A stretch of DNA of 64,000 bases from Quercus robur (Eukaryota; Streptophyta; Magnoliopsida; Fagales; Fagaceae). Below are positions 11,895-24,693 of the stretch, piece by piece (within the stretch, counting starts at the first letter, position 1; each line of letters opens with the position of its first letter). The stretch is taken from the NCBI RefSeq assembly GCF_932294415.1, contig NC_065535.1, forward strand, positions 85,209,862 to 85,273,861, given 5' to 3'. The notes under the pieces were generated by a model. It saw only the letters and a list, made by a program, of their open reading frames with translations, did not search any database and was not told where the DNA came from. The position numbers and the translations under genes are program-made.

Positions 11895-12339
11895 TACTCA
11901 CTTGACACAAAAGTCAATCCCATATTCATCACCTAGTTCATCATCATCATCATCAACAAGTACTCCACCAAGTTCAAAAAACCCTCCTCTAAAACGAGAC
12001 CCACCTTCAAATCCAAGTACTTCATCACCTGTGCAAAGTGCAAGTCCACCAAATACTCCATCATCAGGGAATCAACCATCTTTGCCTTTTGAGCTGAAGC
12101 CAGTACAATTGCCTTTAGTTTATGGTGGTGGTGAAGGCTGTTGGCAAGGTTCTGGAAATAATTATCGTTGTTGGGGAAGCAAAGGAAACAATATTTCCGG
12201 TGTTTGTTGCAATCTCGTACGATTTAGAGGTAAGGATTGTTCGACCGGAAGAGAGTACGACAATGTTAACGAAAGGTGTTGGCAGTTTAATAATGGATCC
12301 CAGAATAAGTGTATTGAGGTTACTCCCTATTATTCTTAG
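11895..12339 (+). CDS. Orphan cysteine-rich protein with a Ser/Pro linker; 5' end unresolved
   Basis: The open frame runs without an ATG from about 11875 to the TAG at 12337-12339. I placed the exon start after a possible acceptor (CTGTAG at 11889-11894), which implies an unseen upstream exon. The first ~65 residues are rich in Ser, Pro, Thr and Asn (a run of seven Ser, then PP and SSK motifs), like a hydroxyproline-rich linker. The last ~75 residues are compact and hold seven cysteines in the order GCW, RCW, VCC, DCS, RCW, KCI, with Trp after three of them, ending TPYYS. I do not recognise the fold. Such spacing suggests a secreted disulphide-bonded domain, but I found no signal peptide nearby: an ATG ORF at 11768 ends after 20 codons. 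It may be a real two-exon gene or a decayed fragment. Confidence 0.4.
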
Positions 12340-13021
12340 TGAGGGTAACATGCATGGTGTTGTTAGTATGAGACTGGCTCGGTCTCTATCCCTTGGAATA
12401 AGATGTTTTTAGGAGAAAAAAGAAAGAATAAGATGTTTTCATTGAGGTTTTAGTTTTTCGTTGTTATTTGTCTTTGTTTCTTTTAGTAAAAGATGTATGC
12501 TTTGGTATTCCGGTATTTCCTTGATTGTTTAATTTGAACCAATGATGTCACTTTGAATGAAAGACACTTGTCATTACATTAGGGCCCAAAGATAAATAGT
12601 CTAATGTTTTCTTGAATGTTCATTTCTAACTATTCTTCAAATCCTTGTTCACTTTGCTTATACTAGGTTGCTTAGTTAGACTATGATATGGTGAAAATGG
12701 AACAGAACAAACCAAAAATTGCATAAACTGATAAAAGCAGTCCAACCAAGACATTTATTTACAACTGCAGCTATCCATATATACAGTACACCCGTCCACA
12801 TGTACTTTATATGGGCCATCTGTACATTTTCACTTTTTATCTCCACATTTTTGGCCCATTCATGGTTTCTATACAAATTTATTACTGTACAAAGAGCCAT
12901 TTCAAACTGATAAACAATCAGAATAAAGAATTTTTCTACATGTATTCTGGACGGAGCCATATGACATGAGAAAGTGTGATGTGCAGCTCCTTTGAGAAGG
13001 TTGTACTGGCAGAATCCCATT
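12340..13021 (-). other. Intergenic space and probable 3' UTR of the LRR gene
   Basis: Between the orphan ORF and the LRR stop codon I see no further gene. Read on the minus strand, AATAAA (complement of 12754-12759) lies about 265 nt after the stop codon and could serve as the polyadenylation signal, so 3' UTR probably reaches down to about 12720-12750. Confidence 0.45.
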
Positions 13022-16000
13022 CTATTCCGGCCGAAAGCTTATCAGATTAGGGAGTGCATCTGACTGAAGATTCTTGATATCAGATGCAGTGACCTTACAG
13101 GACTCCAAGGAAAGTGAGCGTAAATTCTTCAAAGGCTTCAAATACTGCAAACCCTCACGGGTTATGCAAGAATTTGAAACATTTAAAGACACCAATGCAG
13201 TCAGCCCTACATTTACAAATGTAACGACATGACAGTTAAAAATAAAAATCTATATTTAATCCTAACTGAAATTATGTTTTTGATTGGTAAGTTACACAAG
13301 CACCAAATAGGTCTTGAACCCATGACCTCACCTCTCACAGGTCCAATGACCATGGTTTTCAAGCTACCATACTAAGTCAAATGTATTAATATATATACCC
13401 TACATTTGGGTACATCGTGATAAATATTTCAGAATAGTAAAGATGTTGCAGTTTAGGGCTTTTTGCCATGAACATAGGTTGGGCTGAACCACATTAATTC
13501 TCTTTCTTTTTGTTCTTTCTACAATTTTTGTCACTCACAATCCCAATAACATTTCTAATAGACCTAAATTCCAAATCTAACTTTTGCCTGTTTTTACACA
13601 TGCAAACTCAGTTATACAAATGCCAGGACCAGCCAGGTGGGATTTAAAATGGAGAACGAGAAACAAACATAGGTTAGACCACACAATCAGCAGCCTTAAT
13701 CACACCTGGCTCCATTAATACCACAACAAGATAATTATATTCAAGAGAACTACTGCAGAAACACAAATTAGTGAAGAGAAACAGTAGATACCAGAAGCCA
13801 ATTCCAATGTTTTATCTGTCAGGTTGCAGTTTTGTGACAGATTTAGCAGTCTCAGGGAGGCAAGATCTTTGATATTCTTCACACCAGCATCAGTTAATCC
13901 TCCACCACATATTTCAAGGGATTGGAGATTCTTAAAGTCTGTTTGGTATGAAAACACATAGGAGTAAGACAATATAGTGTGACAAGATCATTTGCATCAA
14001 CAAGTCAAATATATACAAATATGGGGTTTACATGTAGAATTAAATTTCACCTGTATTTGATCATCCCTTACATTTTTGGATAGTATATAATAAATGAAAT
14101 TAAAACACTTTAAATCTAAGCTGAAGTTGTGGACCCTTGGTAGGCACTGATATGTATATGAGCCATGCCATTGGGGTTTTGGGGTTTGTCTTCATTCGCA
14201 TGGATTATATTAGAGACCTTGAATTTGAGTTCATTTTCTCAGGGTTTTCTAATCACACTTAACTAAACATAAACAAATTCATCACCAAATAAGTTAAGCA
14301 AATTATAAGCCAGAAGCGCTCCTCATGCTCCCAAAGGATTTAGAACCAACATTTGGAAATGCCCAAGGTAAAATATTTGAAATTGTCAGAGAGAACAAAA
14401 AAGCAATACAAGCTCATAAAAGAAGCAAAGGATGGTGAACTAGGATACACAAGCCCTAAATATTGGAAACTACCTTTGATCAGTGGATTCATATACAGAA
14501 TCCTGCTAAATTAGTAGATTTGATCAGGCAGAAGCAGATTCATCCATTTTGCCAAGCTTTTGAAAGAAAATTTTATTTGTGAGCATGGAGATTTGAACCT
14601 AGAACCTAAATTTCACCCGTAAGAAAACCAGAAACATTTTAGTTTACATTTTCATCTTATAAGAACTTTGAGTTAATTGTCATATTTACCAATGCTAACA
14701 GACTAAGGCACTCTTGAAACAGTCTAAACTAATTAATATCCTCCTCTCATTAAAAGCACTGGTGGTTTGGAATCATGTCATTGAAGTAGTTCTAAAATTA
14801 GCATACAAAATACACAGACAGGGGTTCACAAAGCAATTACTAGGATTAAAATCTTTAACAGTGCAAAACATAAAAGAAACTAAAAATCTCATGCAGAGAC
14901 AATCCTACAAAAAGTCCAGAGAAAAAGGAAAGCACATATTTCTCACACAAGAACAGTATAAGGCAGCTTAGGTATCTAAGCATGAAACGCACGTGTGCGC
15001 GCGCGCGCACACACGTCAGAACTCTAGAACTTTCAACATACATTGCAAACATTTTGTTCCAGAGTCAGAAATGCGAGCACCAAAAAGATCCAGATGAGTC
15101 AAGCCAGTAAGACCTGCAAAGCAAAAACAGCAAAATTCATTGACTTTGATATATCTGTAAGAGCATATTACAATGCAATATGCTATTTAGGTGAAGCCAT
15201 AATAACTCACAAATCGGAAATAGACTAACTATTATTCTCTTTAAAATTAGCAAAGTTGTTCTTATTAGTTGCACTTTGTCAATTTTATATAATGCAGTAC
15301 ACAGTATACCCCGCAGTTATATAACGTGGTTATACACTATAGAAGCACACAGAAACATAAATTAAGGATGGGGAAAAACAAAGAAAGAATAGTGTTAGAA
15401 GTTGGTCAACTTTACACTGAAAAAATAGCTGTTTTGCCAGGTCAAAAAAAATCTCTCTTTTTTTTTTTTTAACAGATACGGACCTTTTAATTCAAAAAGT
15501 GACATGACCCTGCTTAACTGCTACAAATTAACCTGTCTAGAAGAATCCATGAGTATCCCACATGCAAATATAATAATTTTAATGACACGAGTCATGGAAG
15601 CGTATTCTACAAAATACAAACTACAAATTTCAAAAACCCATGGGTCCACCCATCTTTGGATTTTTTTTTTAAACAGTCCCAATCCCAGATAAGGGAAAAA
15701 ACTCAGTTAGCACTTCGCAGCCAGCTTAAATATTCACTCAATTTTCTAAAATCTGCATAGATATGAACATAGTAACATACACCTTGCCAAAGACATAACT
15801 ACATATGTTTCAATTAACAGAACTTAATGCACTAGATTCCCAGAACGAATCCACAATGTAGTTAGCTATTGAAATACTGTACTTAGAGAAACAGTACACC
15901 TGAAAACTCAAGAAAAATGCTTACTTGTAAGAGCTGCAAGTCCAGCATCAGTAATTTGGCGAGCATCCAAATTAAGTGATTTAAGAGATGTCAATCCGGA

Positions 16001-19000
16001 TAACTTTTTCAAACTACTGTCATTTACTAAGGTAAATGACAGATTCAAATTCTCCAGATTAGTTAAACCTGAATGAAAGATAAGAATATAAATTAAAGCA
16101 AGCAGCTAACAATTACATATAATACTTGGCAATTACCATAATATAAAAATTATTTTCAACTAAAAATATTAACATACTCAAAAAATAAATCTCAAATTCA
16201 TTAGAATAACAACTCATTGCCTCATTTCAAGCAATACAAAATTCACAACCATAAACAGCAAGATATTTCATCTTTCTTAAACGGGTAAATTATATATTAC
16301 CAATTACCCCCTGTAGTTAACCCCTCCATGACTTTTTGAAAGTGTGACTAAACCTCCCTAAGATTTGGAACAAATTGAAATTGTGAAGGTTCTAACCAGC
16401 TTAATAGATTTCGCACACGTGAGAGGCATGTGTTAAATTTCTGAGTGTCAAAATAGTTGGGAAATCTTTTCCCCCCTCCTAAAGCAGTTTGACGAAAATG
16501 CTCATAGTGGAGCACTCAATCTCCATATTTCAAGCATTAGCCAGTTCAACTGTGTCCAGACCTAGCACATAGTCTCTGGCCTCTTCCAACATCCTCTTGC
16601 CACAAGCCAAGCTGTAAAGAAGCTTTGCTTTTATTCGCTTAGGGTGTCACATGCAGTTTATGTATGTGATTGCCTTAATGAACCTGATGCTTTTTATGTG
16701 AAATACTATTATAAGAAGCTATGCAGATTTCAACAACCTGTGTAGTGATTTAGGATTTTAATATGGTTGAAAAATGGGTTATGCCAAATCATTATATGAT
16801 TCCACCTTTGGTGAAGGTGCACGCAGAAATCGGGTCATTGAGAAGAGGAGGAAAGACTCCTGCCTGGGTGGAGCAATTCGGGATTGAGTTAGATTTGTTT
16901 GTGTGGAACATTGATTCATATGTACTCAATTTGAGGGTGGATTAGGGATGCATGGGTGGTTTTTGATGCGGAGCCTGAGCAAGATCTGATGAGTTAGAAA
17001 CTTGGAATATGATGATTGATGGTGAATACATAGTATCACAAGTGCCTTTCACGAGTGCAAAATCTGTTGAGTTGTACAGAAACCTAATGATTTCAATTTA
17101 GTCTAAAGTTCGAGAGGTTTAGTTGATGCCAGGGAAGTAAATTGAAAAAGAGGTTTAACCACAGGAAAGTAACCTATAATTTACCCTTCTTAAAATGAAA
17201 AGTTACAGTTAGCAGCTGGAAGGAAAAGAAAAACAAGGTGCATCTCCTTCTAGTAACAATTTTGAATAACAGAGTACAAATGAGATTAACAAAGTAAGTT
17301 CTTCAACACGTAACATAAAAAGCTTTTGAGTTTCACCAAGAAAAGATGAGAATTCTAAATTACCAAGGGTAAGAAAACTGCTATCAGTCATTTGAGTAAC
17401 ACAAATTGATTACATTTCTTCTCTTTTTTTTATTTGTTATCAAAATAGAAATCCATGTTACAATAACAAAATATTTAGGAAATAACAAAAATAACCACAA
17501 CAGTTTCAACTTATTATTTTGATTTCATTTATCCCTTGTCAAAAGAAATCAACAACACATGCAAATTGTACTTTCCATATATACTAATGCTATGCATTTT
17601 CAGAAAATATGATTTTAAGCAAAGGACTTGAACAATTACATTAGGACACACCAAAAGTAAATCCCTTTCTTTCAAACAGTCAACATGCATATCATATTTA
17701 TAGAATGATATCATCAAACAGATGAGAGAAGAGATATGAAAACAAGCATGAAATAAAAAAATATACATGGTTAAAAGAACTGCATATTTTTATTGTTGAA
17801 ATATATGTACTTTGATAGTTTGTGGGAACCTTATGTAATGAAACAGTTATAAGGAACTCAATTCATAGGTGGAATCAATGGATACATAGCTTGAACTGAA
17901 GATGCAGCATATTCACAAGCTAGTAAATCAGTTTGAAACCAGTCATATGATGGAAAAGCAAGATTGAAGTAGGGTAGAATCCTAACCTGAGAGATGACGA
18001 AGCCCATTACTTGCTACTTCAGTATCTGACAATTCCAAAGTCTTCAAGAGTGTAAGGCCTGAATAGATAAATTACAATATAAAGCCATACTCAAATTTCA
18101 TAGAAAATTGGTATTTCATATCCTTATGAATTGAAATTACATGGATATATCCATTAACTAAGGTCTTATGTTCAAATCCAGATGCGTTGAGAATCATGTT
18201 AGATTGCTAGAAGGACCAATAGTTAAAAAACCATGGAGCAACATACTACATTACACAATTTAAACCTAAAGATAATTCATAATGTGCAACATCAAAAGTC
18301 TTTTTCACAAAACCTGAATCATGCGTCAACCATAATAGATTTCTAACATAAGGGATGGAAAATTAATGGCCGCAGATCAGAAATTACCAAGATAGTAGGC
18401 CGAGTTCAAATTAGTTCCAAGTATAGAATGAACCTCCTATTGAGTTGACCAATGCATGCATAATAAAGATAAAGACCTGGAATGTTATATAACCGATTTT
18501 TCTTTCACAGTTGTCCTAGGATTCCCAGTTCTCTCTATACATCAGAAAATAAATGGAGGTTTACATATCTTAGAAGAACTATCAGCAATATGCCCTTTGT
18601 TCCCCTTCTGGGTCCTGTGAGGCAATTGTCTTCCAGATTTTCATTACAGAGTGTAAAATTCCATTAAGTGAATATTCTGCAATTTAACTCAGAATAAAAC
18701 CACAGCTACCCCAGTGACTAGTCTTTTTTTTTTTTTTTTTTTTTTAACAAAATGAAAGTTGTTAGAAATGAGGAAAAACTGGACTGTCATCAACAAGTTC
18801 TCCTGTATATTTCCATCACAAATAAATCATGGCTAGGCCCCCCCCGGGTTTGGATGATATGAAAATTTGAAATTCGTTCAAAATGACAAAATTTAAATTA
18901 ATGAGAATTTCAAGTGCATCAATTTATACTCCAATTGTCTGAATGAGTATTTTTAAGTTAGGAAAGAGTATTATAGTAGTTACAAAGATGATAGCAATAA

Positions 19001-22000
19001 CTTGGCATTATATCTAGTAATTCATGATGGTGGCAGCAGCCGGTGGCAATAGCAGTAGTTGGTGGCAGTCATGGCTGTGGCTGTGGCTGTGGCAGTAGCA
19101 TTTGCACTTGTGGTGGTGCTAGCAACAGCAACAAATGGTGGTGGTAGTGATGGTGGCAACAACGTTGGTGATCACAATGTGAAGAATAATGGTTGGGAAT
19201 GGTGATGTTGGTAAAATTTGTACAATGACACCCTTCACAATGGAATTTGAATTTGGGATTTGAATGCTTAAAATCCCAAATTCAAAAGTTTATTTTTTAA
19301 ACAGCTCTCTTGTTAATCCAAACAAGGATATCAATATTAAGATAGAGGAGAAACCATTATAGGATAGTATAAGGATAGAAGAAAAAAGACTGTGTGACAC
19401 ATTCATAAGCTCCTTATGATAAGTTGACAATCAACCCAAAATTGAGGCTGATCCTCATGAAGCATGTGATCAGATAGGCCAAATGCATTTAACCACACAA
19501 TTCATGAATGCTATTTCTCACTAACCTACTTTTTCCAGAAGATAATATGAAACAAAAGAAAGAAGATATTAAATCACACACCATCTCACATAACAATCAT
19601 AACTGTCATATAAAATGAATTAGTGAAACATAATAATAAACCTGTCAGATTAGCAAGCCCTTCATCACCTATCCCACAGGAATCCAAGTTCAAACTTTCC
19701 AAATTTGTTAAACCTGCAAAGAAGCAATAACACACAAAAAGAACTAGTTTAAAGCCACTCCCTAAAAATCCAGGAAGAAATATCAAAGGCAGCATAAAAA
19801 TAGGCCAGTCAGACAATAAAATTTATAGGGAAGAAATATCTAAAATGAAAAAACTGAATACTTGCAAATTAGAAAAATTAAGTAACAGTTATCTCATCAT
19901 ATGTGGTGTTTGACCAACAAAGCAGCTATTATTTTTTTATCCAAGCTTCGAACAATTCATTTCAAAACTGCCTTTATCATTTGGACGTCCCATTGTAAAA
20001 GAAAATTAAACTACTAGAATTTTACAAAGGAAAAAACAGAAAATCCAACAAAACCCAGGCTAGTTCTTTACTCCAAAAAGGTTTTAAGTATTTCTTTTTC
20101 AAACAACCATCACCAACAGATCAAGAGTTCTTCATCCACAATATTTCATTATAAATGAAAATGTAGTGTTCTAAGTCATATTAGTCAATGTTGCAAAGAG
20201 CTCCCATGTCCTTTCATTACTGAGTGAGGAAAAGAATAAAAACGTCAAAACTAAGTAACAAGTTAACACAAAAACTTGCTCAGACTGAGCTCACCTGCTC
20301 TTTGGATATCTTACATTGGAAAATAGAAAGGAAAAGGTCAAACATTCTGAAAGGAAAAAGAAAGGAGTGGGTGGAGAGAAATAGAGAGAACCTTTAAGAT
20401 GCACCAAACAGGCATCAGTAATATTGTTGAATCCCAAGCTCAATACCTTCAAGTTTTTATTCCCTGTAGCAATGCAGTAGACTCAAGATTAACAGCCATG
20501 CAACAGTTGTAAAGATAAGAATAAGAATTTTCTTATTATGATGCATTACATCATCCACAAGGCCATATCCAATATGGCATCAATAACCTAAGGTCACTCA
20601 CCAGAAAATTTCTCCCATCCATCATCATTTAGACTACATCTGTTAAGGTTTAAGACGGCCAGGGCAACCAGAGCTGCACCCCAAAAAAAAAAAAATTTAA
20701 TAATAATAATAAATACACACATTCAAAGAACTCAAAAACTATGGCCTGTTAAAAAAAAGGAAAAGTGATTTCCCAACATATCATATAATTTGTGGACATG
20801 GACCTAAGTGTCATGAATTGGGCTGAATATAGAAGCTATTAAAAATCTAGGGTTAGGGACATGGCTGTATATTTGATATACATATCATGTACATACAGAT
20901 ATACACATAAATATATAGATGCATGAATTCATGTATACAAGCATAGATGCATACATACGTATACCTGTTTGCATGAAAAGTTCTATGAATAGTAGAGCAA
21001 TTATAAAAATAACAACTTTGTGTAGTTTTGTTGACAAATATGCATAAACACACCTATAATGCTACACGTTTCTTATGTGAAAGAGGTTGAATCTCATATA
21101 AGTCTCCAAGATAGAGTCATTCTGACAGACAATTACAAATAGGATGGTCTTACATATCATAAATATTACCCACAATAAACCCACAAGCATGGATAACATT
21201 TTTCATCATTTGTTGTCTAAAAATATTATAGACATTGTTAAAGACGAGAATATAATAATATAGAGAAGCAGAAGCAAGAAAGAGAGAAGAAACACAAGGG
21301 ATTACATGGTTCGGCCAATAGCCTACATCTTCACAATAAAGCCCTAGCAGCTACATCTTTACTGTATACTCAAGTCTACTATTAGAGTGAACCCTAACAG
21401 GGTATATATAGAAACTAGAAGCTAGGGTTAGCTCAATATGGGCTTACAACATAACAGGGCCTCTTGGGCCATTGCATCAACATAAACCGAATACTTTAGC
21501 AGACATAATTTTGGTACTAGTAGCTGCAAATATTTGCAATTTTGCATTAATAACCCATGCAACAAGTTTTTGAAAGGCAATCTCTCACAGCCACTAAAAT
21601 GACAGGCACAGATGCTATATTTGCTGCTTCAATGGGAAAATATCCTAAAGCTTGGAGTTTCAGGAATTTTATTTCTCTGCATGATTTTGATACAGATTCT
21701 GATTAATATCAATCTCCACATATACAATAAATAACACGAACTGAGTTCAAAAAAACATCATATTACATTCCAAGTAATAGCCGGAGGCTTTTTCATAATA
21801 ATAATAATAACGAATGCTATTGTAAGGATCATTAGCAAGCACAAGACCAAAGAGAAAAAAAACCTGAAATATATTCCAAACATGCATTAGTAATACTGCA
21901 TCCCTCCAAGTTCAACATTGTAAGGTTGTGCAAACCTGCCATACACAAATGAAGATTCAGCAACTGCTGCATCAAGTGTCTGAAAGAGAACCAAACAAGA

Positions 22001-24657
22001 CAGAAATAATCCAACAAATAGAAGCCATAAACGAAACTTCTAATCCGCTAAAATGATAAAAACAAAACAAACAAAAAACTGTCACACATTCCAGAATGAA
22101 GGGGCCTAAAAGAGTATTTTAATTACTTGTGACCAAGATATGCAAGACCAATTCAGCTCAAAACTAAGCAGTAAAGTATTCTAATAAATTACTTAAGATA
22201 TAGTAGCAAAGAAATTAGATGTCATAAATCGAAAGGACCATAGATGAAGAGCATAGGAATAAAAAGTATTCTAAAGTACAATGGAAGTACGTAAAACCCC
22301 TCATAGATATGACATTATCAGATAGTCCCACTTTTAAGACAGGAAAAGAAGATTAGTTTATTCTTCAGAAATAAAATATTGCTGTTTCGGTATTCCTCAT
22401 GAGTTTAAGGAGTTATTAGTAGATTAATATCTTACGCTTAATGTTGTCTCAGTGTGCAGGTTGAATCACACATGCTCCTTTTGGTGTATTCTGGAAAGCT
22501 AGGAATTATAACATCTTCCAAGCCAATGAACTCTCTTCCTTGGCTTTGAAAATATCTTGAAATCCTTTGTTGCTGGGTTGTCTATGTCATGGTGATTTTA
22601 AAATATCCAATTGCATTTGTTAAGCTAGTTGTCGGTAGTGTTTTCCATTTGCTGGTTTTCATACTCTCTCATTGCATGCTTCCCTTATCTCTAAGGTTTA
22701 CCCATTCTCTCTTTAGTATAATATTAATTATTATGTGTACATTTGGCTCCAGCTTAAAAAGCCAACTTATTTTTGCTAATATTCATGAGCCCTATTGCAC
22801 TTTTTGATACTATTCATGAGTCTCACTGTACTATTTCAACTAACTTTTATCTTTATCTACAGTACTTTCGGCAAAAAACTTTCATTTTCAGCAATATAAG
22901 CGGATCCCAAACATACCCTAAGGGAAAATTAAATAAAATAGGAGAAGCGGTTATTGAAGGTTGTACTACAATATTACAGGTTCTTCAGAGTTGGTTTTCC
23001 TCTCACACATGTGCACACACACACAAACACTGCAGTAGCTCCAGTGTAGATAGTATCCCCTTTTCTCATACAAGCTCATATGATAACTGATAAAGAAAAT
23101 ATTATATGGGAGGGGATAATGCAGTAATTGTATTTTTTTAAAAACAAATTACAAAAACAAAAAACTGGAAAGTACCTTTTAAATAAGAAACTCCAATATC
23201 AGTAATATTACTGCTGAAAGCCTGTAACTCCTTAAGGCTAGTGATCCCTGACACATGAGGAGAACAAGAGTCTAGATAAGTTGACTCAAACCCAACTATT
23301 TTGTAAAGAAGTGAATAAATTTCTTAGATCTAGCATGTCCTGTTAAGTTGATGCATTCTAATTATGTGAAAACTAAAGTTAAGGATTCAGTGATACTCCA
23401 GTGAAAAAATTCATGCACTCAAGAGAAAATAAATGGTTGACACTCCTCACATCAACAGGAGGGAGGAAAAATATAACAACAATATAATCCAAATATATCA
23501 TAATAAAACCAAAAGCCCTTGTAACACGGAAAGTACTGGAATATGAATGTGGACCAGTCGACAATGAATCTACGATACAATTAAATTAATTTAGATCATA
23601 TCTTTGAAGTAACGGACCCTATGGATTAGTTAATAAGGATAAGTAAAAATTATCTCAAACAGAAATTAAGACTCAAAGATTATCACTCCATTAAGAAAAA
23701 GTTGGAAATTTAATTTACCTTATTTTTTTTCTTCAATTATTGTCTACAAAAGTTTGAATCAACAAAGGACAACCACTTTTCTCAAAATCTCCTTGGACAT
23801 ATAATTTTAGCACTATAAACATCAAATAAACTCATGTTTTGGGCATCCAATAAACACACATTGGAAATTTGGTGGAGAACTACTGTGTTTCTGTCATTTT
23901 AAAGTAGTGGTATAATTGTAAATAAAAAACACAGTAATTTGTGGCTGCAATTACCAGATATAGCCTTCAGGTCCAAATCTGAAACGCATTTGCAACATCC
24001 AATATTCAGAGACTTAAGCTTCAATAAACCTGCAAGAGAAGATTTAAAATAAAAAACAAAAAAGTAAAACACAAAATAACCGTGTGTGTATATATATATA
24101 TGGGGTTGGCTAAGGATCTTCAACAAATTAGTTAGGGTCAACCACATGTATTCTTTTCCTCCATTCTATTCTATCTGAAGTTATCATCTCTGTTAGGTGA
24201 AATATTAGTCTAAAATTGCAAAATCTACCAGTTCACATAGCAGCCCCATGAGTGAGAAATCATGTTTATATAGCTTTCTTTAGTGCTAAAATTGAGTCTT
24301 ATCACACTGCAAGATAGATGCAGCATAACTGAATCAGCTTTCCCACTCCCCAATCTCTCTTCCCTATCCAACACATATAAAATTCATAAAAAGGGCTCCA
24401 AATTTCCCAAGTAATTTAAAAGAAATACAATGTATAGTTATCTAATCATACATTTACTTACATGTAAACCTACTAAAAGTGGAGGAGTTAAGCAATAGAA
24501 GGACATGACAACAGTATTGAGATGTAAATCAGTTTAATCCCTTGTTTTAATAAAATTCTTGTTCCTATCCCCTTTTTTGTGGGCCCGTAAAATTTTGTTT
24601 CTATTGTTGATAATAAGATAGCCATCAAAAAAAGAATAATTTCATTCAGCATGGACA

Positions 24658-24693
<36 letters not shown>

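Noticed and set aside
15042..15113. Nearer donor (T|GTTTGC) for this LRR exon
   Set aside because: It would give a 63-nt exon lacking three codons; the GTATGT donor restores the 72-nt module and the family length.
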